DNA of 7,152 nucleotides, from contig JACDGB010000085.1 of the NCBI GenBank assembly GCA_013815485.1, positions 1 through 7,152 of the forward strand, read 5' to 3'. The notes beneath the pieces are model-generated. The model did no database searches. It had not been told where the DNA came from and saw only the letters and a program-made list of their open reading frames with translations. Source of the stretch: Rubrobacter sp. GTDB lineage: Bacteria; Actinomycetota; Rubrobacteria; Rubrobacterales; Rubrobacteraceae. Position 1 is the stretch's first letter. Each line of letters starts with the position of its first letter. A program made the translations under genes and the position numbers. Of this stretch, positions 1 to 5,177 are shown piece after piece.

Positions 1-1
1 G

Positions 2-457
2 CTCGACCTGATGCAGTCGATCCTCATGCTCATGCGCCAGCTCGATGAAGGCCGCTGCGAGGTCGAGAACCAGTACGGCAGGGCCGTCCTCTGGGAAGGG
101 AATTTGCAGGCTCTCAAAGCGATGTCTGAAGTCTTCGAGCTTCGCCCGTACTTCGAGTGGCGCGGCCTCGGCTTCATCGCCCAATCCGCATTGAAGCTGT
201 CCGGATCCTACGCGGACTTCGACGCGGAACTGCGCTACTCCACGCCGGGCGTGCGCGTCGCGGACCCGAAAGCCTGCCAGTGCGGCGAGGTTCTCAAGGG
301 CGTGCTCAAGCCGCATGAGTGCAAGGTCTTCGGCACGGCGTGTACTCCGGAGCGGCCTCTCGGAGCTTTGATGGTCTCCTCCGAGGGGGCGTGCGCCGCT
401 TACTACAACTTCGGGCGCAAGTCGTTCGAGAAGGTCGAGATCGGCGCCCGCAAGTGA
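2..457 (+). CDS. hypD: HypD, hydrogenase maturation Fe-S protein, C-terminal part
   Basis: This is the C-terminal 151 residues of HypD; the 5' end lies outside the window. HypD is a cytoplasmic [4Fe-4S] protein that works with HypC as the scaffold on which the Fe(CN)2CO group of [NiFe]-hydrogenase is built. Visible family hallmarks are the ENQY and FEWRGLG segments, then a Cys-rich end: CQCGEVLKG, KPHEC, FGTACTPE and MVSSEGACAAYY. One oddity is the motif usually written G-x-C-M-V-S-S-E-G (GSCMVSSEG in E. coli HypD as I recall it), which here reads GALMVSSEG, with Leu at codon 368-370 where Cys is usual. The TGA stop overlaps the GTG of hypE (GTGA), the typical coupled layout of hyp operons. 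The family call is secure. Confidence 0.95.
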   Translation, partial: LDLMQSILMLMRQLDEGRCEVENQYGRAVLWEGNLQALKAMSEVFELRPYFEWRGLGFIAQSALKLSGSYADFDAELRYSTPGVRVADPKACQCGEVLKGVLKPHECKVFGTACTPERPLGALMVSSEGACAAYYNFGRKSFEKVEIGARK

Positions 458-1533
458 GCGAGGGCAGGGAACAGCGCGTCCTGGAGGAACTGGAGCGAAA
501 CCGCCGGAGACCGCCGAAGTTCACTGCCTCGCGCATAGACATGAGCCACGGAGCCGGGGGCAAGGCGACCCATAAATTAATAGAAGGACTCTTGCTTCCG
601 GCCTTCGACAACCCCGCGCTCGCGCCGCTCTCCGACGCGGCGTTGCTGCCGTTCGGCGATATGAAACTCGCTCTTTCGACCGATTCTTACGTGGTGCGCC
701 CGCTGGTCTTCCCCGGCGGGTCCATCGGGGAACTCGCGGTCAACGGGACGGTCAACGACCTGGCCGTCTCCGGGGCTGCCCCGCTCGCGCTCTCGGTCGC
801 CCTCATCGTCGAGGAGGGGCTGACGACGGAGGCGCTGACGCACGAAATCGAGGCGATGGCCGCCGCCGCCAGGAACGCCGGGGTCTCTATCGCGACGGGT
901 GACACGAAGGTCGTCGAGCGTGGCAAGGCCGATGGGCTTTACATCACCACCACCGGCGTTGGGGTCGCGGACCCGGAGTTGAATCTGTCGTCCGCTGCCG
1001 TGCGTTCAGGGGATAAGATCTTGTGTTCCGGGACGTTGGGGGATCATGGTGCGGCCATCCTGATCGCACGCGGAGACCTCGAACTCGAAGCCGAAGTTCT
1101 CTCCGACACCCGGCATCTCACGCCGCTAGTACAGGCACTCAAGGAAACTGCGGGCTCCGGTCTGCGTTTCATGCGAGACCCCACGCGCGGCGGTGTCGGG
1201 ACGGTGTTGAATGAGCTTGCGCGAGATTCGGGGTATGGGGTGGTCCTTTGGGAAGATAGACTCCCGATCCGGGACGTGGTGCATGGGGCGTGTGAGATCC
1301 TGGGCATAGACCCCCTCTACGTCGCCAACGAAGGAAAACTCCTCGCCATCGTCGCCCCCGAAGTCGCCGATGCTGCACTGGAGGCGCTGCGAAACGGCGA
1401 AGGTGGCAAAGACGCTTCGATCATCGGCGAGGTGCGTGAGGAGCCTGAGCGGATGGTCCTCATGCACACCAGGTTCGGCGGTACGCGCATGATAGATATG
1501 CTCGTCGGCGACCCGCTGCCGAGAATATGTTGA
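454..1533 (+). CDS. hypE: HypE, carbamoyl dehydratase for hydrogenase maturation
   Basis: A complete HypE of 359 residues. HypE receives a carbamoyl group from HypF on its C-terminal cysteine and dehydrates it with ATP to a thiocyanate, the source of the CN ligands of the [NiFe] site. The sequence shows the PurM-like ATP-binding fold: SHGAGGKA near the N-terminus, ALSTDSYVV, GELAVNGTVNDLAVSGA, ATGDTKVVE, GDHGAAILIA, RDPTRGGVGTVLNE and NEGKLLAIV. It ends in the required PRIC tail. I chose GTG 454 because it overlaps the hypD stop by four bases and leaves a plausible lead before the HGAGGK motif; ATG 541 would give 330 residues and is the alternative. An earlier in-frame start at 319 would run deep inside hypD and is not credible. 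The last 32 codons are the source sequence for the repeats downstream. Confidence 0.95.
   Translation: MSEGREQRVLEELERNRRRPPKFTASRIDMSHGAGGKATHKLIEGLLLPAFDNPALAPLSDAALLPFGDMKLALSTDSYVVRPLVFPGGSIGELAVNGTVNDLAVSGAAPLALSVALIVEEGLTTEALTHEIEAMAAAARNAGVSIATGDTKVVERGKADGLYITTTGVGVADPELNLSSAAVRSGDKILCSGTLGDHGAAILIARGDLELEAEVLSDTRHLTPLVQALKETAGSGLRFMRDPTRGGVGTVLNELARDSGYGVVLWEDRLPIRDVVHGACEILGIDPLYVANEGKLLAIVAPEVADAALEALRNGEGGKDASIIGEVREEPERMVLMHTRFGGTRMIDMLVGDPLPRIC
1438..1533 (+). repeat. hypE-tail repeat, copy 1 (within intact hypE)
   Basis: These are the last 32 codons of hypE, from GAGGAGCCT to TGA, encoding EEPERMVLMHTRFGG and ending GDPLPRIC. This is the reference copy for three partial duplicates ending at 2550, 3749 and 5674. 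It contains the short dyad-like core GCATGATAGATATGC (GCAT...ATGC arms). Confidence 0.9.
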
Positions 1534-1572
1534 CCGGCCGGGCTCTCCGATGATGAACGGCACATCCACGGT

Positions 1573-2373
1573 TTGAACGGGTCGGGACAAGGGATCGAAT
1601 GGGCGAGAGGAGACGCCTACGAACCCTACGTGGGGCGATGGAGCCGGCTGGTCGCGCACCAGTTCCTGGATTGGCTCGCGATGCCCCGGTACCTGCGATG
1701 GCTGGACGTAGGATGCGGCACGGGGGCGCTCAGCCAGACGATTCTCGGCCTGGCGTCACCGGTGGAGGTCCGGGGCGTGGATCCATCAGAAGAGTACGCC
1801 GCTTACGCGCGGGCACACGAAGAAGACGGACGCGCACGCTTCGATGTCGGGAACGCGATGGCGCTGCCGTACGAGTCGGGGTATTTCGATGTGGTCGTGT
1901 CCGGTCTCGTTCTAAACTTCGTGCCGGAGCCCGCAACGGCGTTGTCGGAGATGGTGCGCGTAACAAATATGGGGGGTGTAACCGCCTCCTACGTCTGGGA
2001 CTACGCGGGCGGGATGCAGGTGATACGCCACTTCTGGGAGGCTGCGGCGATGCTGGATCCATCAGCATCCGAACTGGATGAGGGAAGGCGCTTTCCTCTC
2101 TGCAAGCCGGAGCCTCTACGAAAGCTCTTCGGAGATGCGGGATTAGAGCGTGTCGAGACGCGAGCCATCGAGGTGCCGGCCGTTTTCCAGGACTTCGAAG
2201 ATTACTGGTCGCCCTTCCTGGGCGGACAGGGGCCCGCGCCAGGTTACGCGATGTCGCTGGACGAAGGGGATAGAGTGGAGTTACGCGAGCTCATCCGTAG
2301 ACGGTTACCCATTGAACCTGACGGCTCGATCCGTCTGGTTGCCGGAGCCTGGGCTGTACGTGGCCGAAGATGA
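1573..2373 (+). CDS. Class I SAM-dependent methyltransferase
   Basis: A 266-residue cytoplasmic methyltransferase with a class I Rossmann fold. The SAM-binding motif I LDVGCGTGA is at residues 44-52, followed by GVDPSE with the acidic ribose-binding Asp at about 70. Then come an ARFDVGNAMALP segment (about 88-99) and a post-motif strand FDVVVSGLVLNFVPEP. The C-terminal half (YVWDYAGGMQ, HFWEAA, RRFPLCKPEPL, YWSPFLGGQGPAPGY, DGSIRL) is typical of a UbiE/Methyltransf_11-like family whose substrate is unknown. The start is TTG 1573, the first possible start in frame after the hypE stop 39 bp upstream. No convincing ribosome binding site is visible, so translation may rely on coupling, or the 5' end may have been altered when the module joined hypE. 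It lies alone between hypE-tail copies 1 and 2. Confidence 0.85.
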   Translation: MNGSGQGIEWARGDAYEPYVGRWSRLVAHQFLDWLAMPRYLRWLDVGCGTGALSQTILGLASPVEVRGVDPSEEYAAYARAHEEDGRARFDVGNAMALPYESGYFDVVVSGLVLNFVPEPATALSEMVRVTNMGGVTASYVWDYAGGMQVIRHFWEAAAMLDPSASELDEGRRFPLCKPEPLRKLFGDAGLERVETRAIEVPAVFQDFEDYWSPFLGGQGPAPGYAMSLDEGDRVELRELIRRRLPIEPDGSIRLVAGAWAVRGRR

Positions 2374-2430
2374 CACCGGAGTCGTACCGTACCCGTCGTG
2401 GTCTGTATGCGGTAGAAACGAGGGGCCGGA

Positions 2431-2550
2431 GTGGTTCCTGATGACCACCGGGGCGAGGAGCCGGAGAGGATGGTCCTCATGCACACCAGGTTCGGCGGCG
2501 CCCGCATGATAGATATACTCGTCGGCGACCCGTTGCCAAGAATCTGTTAG
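2431..2550 (+). CDS. Possible 39-aa ORF carrying a duplicated HypE tail
   Basis: A GTG at 2431 with a good purine-rich box GAGGGG (2420-2425) opens a 39-codon frame. Its last 31 residues are a HypE C-terminus (EEPERMVLMHTRFGGARMID and then ILVGDPLPRIC). The stop TAG is immediately followed by the ATG of the next gene (TAGATG). It may be no more than the remnant of a displaced hypE end, or it may serve as a leader that brings ribosomes to the next gene, which lacks a clear ribosome binding site of its own. Whether it is translated cannot be told from sequence. Confidence 0.3.
   Translation: MVPDDHRGEEPERMVLMHTRFGGARMIDILVGDPLPRIC
2455..2550 (+). repeat. hypE-tail repeat, copy 2
   Basis: This is a 96-bp duplicate of the hypE 3' end with 85 of 96 bases matching copy 1 by my count. 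The frame is intact. Most changes are silent (CCT/CCG, CGG/AGG, CTG/TTG, CCG/CCA, ATA/ATC, TGA/TAG), and only two residues differ (T to A, M to I). The pattern suggests a tail from a related, once functional hypE rather than a decayed local copy. Confidence 0.9.
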
Positions 2551-3261
2551 ATGCCTCAGAAGAGTGCAAGCAAGGCTGCCGTACTAGACTACGTATACAA
2601 GGAGCTTGGCGAACTCGCTGATGTCATTCTCTCTCCACGAGGTATTTACCGAGAAGAAGCAAAGGCGCGACGTGACTTTCTGGAAGGGCAACTTAGGATC
2701 ATCTACGGTAAAGGCCAATGGCAAAAAGAACTCGATCCTACGTTGATAAGTTGGGTGCGAGGAGATACTTCAATACCAACTCGCTCCGACTCTAGCAAAA
2801 CCTCAAATGCTCCGTCGAAGAAGGCTCCGACCGAACCCATGGAGCGACCACTCTACTGGGATGAGTGCGAGAAGATGGACTTTCGCCATCTTCTTTGGTT
2901 TATTGAAGATTCTCTGAAGGAATTGTCAGAGTCCAGTCTCGACGCTCGTCTTCGCTCGAAGGAAGAGTTCCTAGCTCTTTGGATCATGTTGCGCGGGAAG
3001 ATCGAACCTCCAAAGTCCCAGGAGTTTGCGCCCTCTGAATACTTCGAGATTTTCCTTGATCGACACGAGCGGAAGGCAGCCGAACTAAACGCAGCACTTA
3101 GAAACTCATCCTCGACCCAAAAGAGTATTAAGAAGCTGCGGCGCGACCTGAGATTTCTGGAACAGTCCATTCCACAACTGCGGTTTGCCGAGAGAGTTCG
3201 AGATAAAATTGAGCGCGCTTTCGAGCATGGGGCCGCCCTACCCACGAGGCGCGTTACCTAG
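2551..3261 (+). CDS. Hypothetical protein, helical with S/T/K/P-rich linker
   Basis: I do not recognise this 236-residue protein. It appears to have three parts: an N-terminal block to about residue 70 (AVLDYVYKELGELADVILSP onward), a low-complexity linker rich in Ser, Thr, Lys and Pro at about 74-97, and a charged helical C-terminal part. That last part has a possible coiled coil at about 170-225 (RHERKAAELNAALR, KKLRRDLRFLEQS). There is no signal peptide or membrane segment. The ATG directly follows the stop of hypE-tail copy 2 and has no clear ribosome binding site. Base composition is lower in GC than hypE and the methyltransferase, and codons such as AGA, ATA and CTA/TTA are more frequent, suggesting acquisition. 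The next ORF is in the same frame 21 bp beyond the TAG stop, so the pair is probably co-expressed. Confidence 0.7.
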   Translation: MPQKSASKAAVLDYVYKELGELADVILSPRGIYREEAKARRDFLEGQLRIIYGKGQWQKELDPTLISWVRGDTSIPTRSDSSKTSNAPSKKAPTEPMERPLYWDECEKMDFRHLLWFIEDSLKELSESSLDARLRSKEEFLALWIMLRGKIEPPKSQEFAPSEYFEIFLDRHERKAAELNAALRNSSSTQKSIKKLRRDLRFLEQSIPQLRFAERVRDKIERAFEHGAALPTRRVT

Positions 3262-3282
3262 CGTATCCTTCCTCCGGGCGAG

Positions 3283-3633
3283 TTGTCCATTAACAACATT
3301 CTTCAGCACTATGAACGACTGCAACGACTGAACCCCCACGTCAGATACGAGAGAGACCGCATAACCAAAGCGCACTCACTTGACCCAAGTGAAGTCATCT
3401 TAGGGAGTGACGGCTTTGAGGGTTACATGGTCTTCACCTTTGCCCATACTTTGAAGGTGTTTCTAGAAAAGCCCGAGTACGGGAATGCTATCTACATCAT
3501 TGACGATGATTGGGAGCGTTTGTCGAGACTGACCAAGCGAAAGTTGCTGACGCACCCCGAGGCCACCAGGATTGTTCATAAAGGAAAGTGGTATTGGAAA
3601 GTCAAACAAGAACTGGAATTCGATGACGCTTGA
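3283..3633 (+). CDS. Conserved-looking small hypothetical protein
   Basis: A 116-residue basic protein starting at TTG 3283. It opens with an INNILQHYERLQRLNP segment and contains LDPSEVILGSDGFEGYMVFTF, then EYGNAIYIIDDDWERLSRLTKRKLL and HKGKWYWKVKQEL. The blocks have the look of a real compact domain and I have a sense of similar proteins elsewhere, but I cannot name a family. It is in the same reading frame as the preceding gene: seven codons separate that TAG from this TTG, with no stop between them. Suppressing or correcting the TAG would therefore give one continuous protein of about 360 residues. The start has only a weak GGGCGAG box. It is probably a separate, coupled cistron of module B. 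Confidence 0.65.
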   Translation: MSINNILQHYERLQRLNPHVRYERDRITKAHSLDPSEVILGSDGFEGYMVFTFAHTLKVFLEKPEYGNAIYIIDDDWERLSRLTKRKLLTHPEATRIVHKGKWYWKVKQELEFDDA

Positions 3634-3642
3634 CATTGCGCT

Positions 3643-3691
3643 GGAGCCAGCAGCCCTACATTTCTCCACGGCGGTGCAGTGTAGGAGCTCC
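3643..3691. repeat. Interrupted inverted repeat after module B genes
   Basis: Two nested arm pairs are visible: GGAGC (3643-3647) with GCTCC (3687-3691), and CCTACA (3655-3660) with TGTAGG (3680-3685), around a 19-base loop. It lies between the stop of the 116-aa gene and hypE-tail copy 3. There is no T run, so a simple intrinsic terminator is not supported. It may be an RNA hairpin or a remnant of a recombination site. Confidence 0.4.
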
Positions 3692-3749
3692 GGAACTCGC
3701 CCGGATGATAGACATGCTCATCGGCGACCCGTTACCCAGGATATGTTGA
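3689..3749 (+). repeat. hypE-tail repeat, copy 3 (shortened)
   Basis: The clear match runs from ATG 3705 to TGA 3749: 39 of 45 bases match copy 1, encoding MIDMLIGDPLPRIC with one conservative change (V to I). Upstream, TCCGGAACTCGC resembles the preceding hypE bases but is followed by four extra bases (CCGG), which breaks the frame. Farther upstream the likeness fades. Confidence 0.8.
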
Positions 3750-3761
3750 GGGGATGAGTCG

Positions 3762-3872
3762 GTGAGCAAGAGGATCGTTGCTGAGTTGGTGTATCGGGCA
3801 TTGCGACATAAATTCCTTTCAAGGGGAATTATACTGCGTGCAGCGGCACAATTGCCAGTTAGGTACTTTTGA
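3762..3872 (+). CDS. Short ORF interrupted by the gene cassette
   Basis: GTG 3762 is preceded by a good ribosome binding box GAGGGG (3748-3753), which overlaps the stop of hypE-tail copy 3. The 36-residue product begins VSKRIVAELVYRALRHKF. The last few codons come from the inserted cassette (crossover after base 3858). If the cassette is removed, the frame continues without a stop into the DUF433 gene: join of 3762-3858 with 4497-4870 gives 156 residues. It is either the broken 5' end of a longer DUF433 protein or a chance open frame. I do not recognise the sequence. Confidence 0.35.
   Translation: MSKRIVAELVYRALRHKFLSRGIILRAAAQLPVRYF
3811..3835 (+). promoter_or_regulatory. Inverted repeat abutting a -10-like box
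   Basis: AATTCC (3811-3816) and GGAATT (3825-3830) form a perfect 6-bp inverted repeat with an 8-base centre. TATACT at 3830-3835 is a good -10-like hexamer, but no convincing -35 lies at the right distance. This could be an operator and promoter for the HEPN-like gene, or originally for the DUF433 gene before the cassette arrived. Confidence 0.35.
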
Positions 3873-3886
3873 ATACGGGGGCTGAT

Positions 3887-4393
3887 ATGCGTATCCCAGT
3901 TCCTGAAGCAATACAGCGAATTGCAGCAAGTGAAGATAGGATCCTGGCGTGGCACTTCTTTGTGTTCTTCTCAAGATTCGAATACGCTCTCAAACGGTGT
4001 GATGAGTATTTGACTGTCAGTGCTCAACCGAATTGGGATAAGTTTGCTTCCGATCATGCCAACCAGTTCGACAACTTAGAATCGATAGCTCTAAAGGCGG
4101 CCGTTACCTACATCAAAGAGAATCCGCCGCGCAAGCAACTTCAACAGGCGGGGAAGCTTTCTTGGTCCGAGCCACAAGTGTACGATACTAGAGAGCCTCT
4201 CCTACTATGGCTTCTACGAATGGTTCGCTGTATTAGAAATAATCTCTTTCATGGCGGTAAATTTCCTTTGATACCTATTTCCGATCCGAGCCGAGATAGG
4301 GAACTTCTGCTGAACTCTATGTACATTTTAGAAAGCTGCTTGTCGCTGAACCGAAAGGTGGAGTGTCAATTCTATAAACGCATTGGGGAGTAA
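3887..4393 (+). CDS. HEPN-domain-like protein (possible RNase or toxin)
   Basis: A 168-residue protein. ATG 3887 is preferred because GGGGG (3877-3881) sits five bases upstream; TTG 3869 in the same frame has no such box. It is mostly helical, with FFVFFSRFEYALKR near the N-terminus and CIRNNLFHGGK near the C-terminus. The latter contains an R-x4-H pattern (R117, H122) with Asn after Arg, the signature of HEPN domains, many of which are metal-independent RNases in toxin, abortive infection or CRISPR systems. The RFEYALK plus RN...H combination is also familiar from integron cassette proteins. No partner antitoxin is obvious inside the cassette. GC content is clearly lower than hypE. Its stop lies six bases before the attC-like site, so there is little spare DNA, as in typical cassettes. 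Function as a nuclease is inferred. Confidence 0.65.
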   Translation: MRIPVPEAIQRIAASEDRILAWHFFVFFSRFEYALKRCDEYLTVSAQPNWDKFASDHANQFDNLESIALKAAVTYIKENPPRKQLQQAGKLSWSEPQVYDTREPLLLWLLRMVRCIRNNLFHGGKFPLIPISDPSRDRELLLNSMYILESCLSLNRKVECQFYKRIGE

Positions 4394-4399
4394 CGGAGT

Positions 4400-4496
4400 G
4401 CCTAACAAGACACTGCACCGGATGCGAGAGTAGCCCATGCAGGCTACTGAAAGCTGCTCGTCGCTACAGCGCTTCTGCTTCGCGCCGGTGAGCTTG
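4400..4496 (+). other. attC-like recombination site of the HEPN cassette
   Basis: The site begins GCCTAAC (4400-4406), an exact RYYYAAC core, just after the gene's stop. Pairing arms run inward: AACAAG (4404-4409) with CTTG plus TT, CT (4413-4414) with AG (4491-4492), CACCGG (4416-4421) with CCGGTG (4485-4490), and GCGA (4424-4427) with TCGC (4480-4483). G4415 is left as an extrahelical base, as is characteristic of attC. A second perfect hairpin lies in the central region: AGTAGCC (4429-4435) with GGCTACT (4442-4448). Total length with the six bases at the other cassette end would be 103 bp, within the known attC range. Confidence 0.75.
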
Positions 4497-4543
4497 TTCT
4501 GATAGATTTGTACCTGACGCTTGTGAGGTGTTTTGAGGTGCTT

Positions 4544-4870
4544 ATGGAAACATGCTACGAACACATCGTGATGAATGAGGATCACGTTCCGAGCATCGCT
4601 GGAACGACCATGAAGGTCGTGGAGCTGGTTGTCGAGCAGCAGGCGTATGGATGGAGCCCCGAGGAGTTGCACTTCCAACATCCTTACCTGACACTCGGGC
4701 AGATCCACTCGGCGCTCGCGTACTATTGGGAGCATCGCGAGGAACTCGACCGCGATATCCGGCGCCGACTCGAACGGGTTGACGGGTTGCGAAGCGAGAA
4801 CCAGCCTTCGGAACTGGTCGAACGGCTGGATTCTGGAGTTCGTTGGAAACGGTACAGGCAGTGTAGATAG
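4544..4870 (+). CDS. DUF433 (VapB-like) putative antitoxin
   Basis: A 108-residue protein from ATG 4544, which has GAGGTG a few bases upstream (4535-4540). The sequence HIVMNEDHVPSIAGTTMKVVELVVEQQAYGWSPEELHFQHPYLTLGQIHSALAYYWEH is a clear DUF433 domain, a winged-helix-like DNA-binding family usually paired with a PIN-like DUF5615 toxin. No such toxin follows here; the next genes are a different toxin-antitoxin type. Family members commonly end shortly after an LDRDI...RLE segment; this one has a longer, Arg-rich end (DSGVRWKRYRQCR) that looks unusual and may reflect a frame change near the 3' end. With the upstream cassette removed, the open frame extends back to GTG 3762. The family call is firm; the role as an antitoxin without its partner is inferred. 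Confidence 0.8.
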   Translation: METCYEHIVMNEDHVPSIAGTTMKVVELVVEQQAYGWSPEELHFQHPYLTLGQIHSALAYYWEHREELDRDIRRRLERVDGLRSENQPSELVERLDSGVRWKRYRQCR

Positions 4871-4883
4871 CCCATCCCGACAG

Positions 4884-4913
4884 TTGGGGAAAGTCATATA
4901 ATCCATCGATAAT
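4884..4913 (+). promoter_or_regulatory. Candidate promoter of the DUF104/VapC operon
   Basis: The 70-bp gap before the antitoxin gene is AT-rich compared with its surroundings. It holds TTGGGG (4884-4889) and GATAAT (4908-4913) separated by 18 bp, and a perfect TATAAT at 4897-4902 that lacks a well-placed -35. A separate promoter for the toxin-antitoxin pair is plausible; which hexamer is used is uncertain. Confidence 0.4.
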
Positions 4914-4940
4914 ACGGTTTTGTTGAAGGGTGTGGTAGGT

Positions 4941-5177
4941 ATGACGCATACATTGGAAGCCGTTTTCGAGGATGGGACGTTTCGGTTGTTGGAGCCATCG
5001 GCGGTTTCGCTCGCCGATGGACAGCACGTTCGGCTCACGGTAGAGACAGCGGGAATGCCAGACGATGTACTCACATTAGCCGGGCAAGTGTATGAGGGCC
5101 TTTCCGAAGAGGATATCGACGATGTCGAGCGGATCTCCCTCGACCGCCGCGGGTTCTTTGGTGACCGCACAGCGTGA
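4941..5177 (+). CDS. DUF104 (AF2212-like) antitoxin
   Basis: A 78-residue protein from ATG 4941, with GGTAGGT just upstream; TTG 4920 is a less likely alternative. It matches the DUF104/AF2212 antitoxin family: a short N-terminal beta module (THTLEAVFEDGTFRLLEP, LADGQHVRLTVE) that forms a small barrel, followed by a helical toxin-binding tail (YEGLSEEDIDDVERI, DRRGFFGD). Such proteins neutralise VapC/PIN RNases and repress their own operon. The last bases overlap the GTG of the toxin gene (GTGA), so the two are translationally coupled. Confidence 0.85.
   Translation: MTHTLEAVFEDGTFRLLEPSAVSLADGQHVRLTVETAGMPDDVLTLAGQVYEGLSEEDIDDVERISLDRRGFFGDRTA

Larger units (their letters stand above)
3859..4496 (+). 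mobile_element. Integron-type gene cassette inserted at a secondary site
   Basis: A 638-bp unit holding one gene and one attC-like site. The left edge is G|TTAGGT (3858-3864), which fits the GTTRRRY core of integron sites. The right edge is CTTG|TTCTGA (4493-4502). A free circle would join CTTG to TTAGGT, and that 10-mer pairs 9 of 10 with GCCTAACAAG at 4400-4409. With the bases now downstream (TTCTGA) only 7 of 10 pair. This is what is expected if the cassette carried its own attC and was inserted at a lone G|TT in non-integron DNA. IntI-mediated insertion at such secondary sites is known. No intI gene or neighbouring cassette is seen here. Confidence 0.7.

Noticed and set aside
319..453. 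Upstream extension of the hypE frame to ATG 319
   Set aside because: It would overlap hypD by 139 bases with a sequence that has no HypE character; GTG 454 at the GTGA overlap is far more likely.
1126..1659. Reverse-strand ORF of 177 codons across the hypE end
   Set aside because: It is antisense to HypE, which is complete and well supported; no recognisable motifs.
2546..2552. GTTAGAT at the end of hypE-tail copy 2 as an integron core site
   Set aside because: It fits GTTRRRY, but it is just the codons TGT-TAG followed by ATG. There is no attC-like fold at the end of module B, and the other tails read GTTGACC, GTTGAGG and CTAGAGA. An IntI event would not duplicate 96 bp of hypE.
4869..4891. 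Possible terminator after the DUF433 gene (CCC...GGGG)
   Set aside because: The stem is only about four base pairs and there is no T run; it lies in the promoter-like region of the next operon.
4328..5170. Long reverse-strand ORF of 280 codons
   Set aside because: It lies antisense to the DUF433 and DUF104 genes and across the attC-like site. Its Ser/Pro/Arg-rich product shows no domain and the forward genes are convincing, so it is a shadow of their codon bias.
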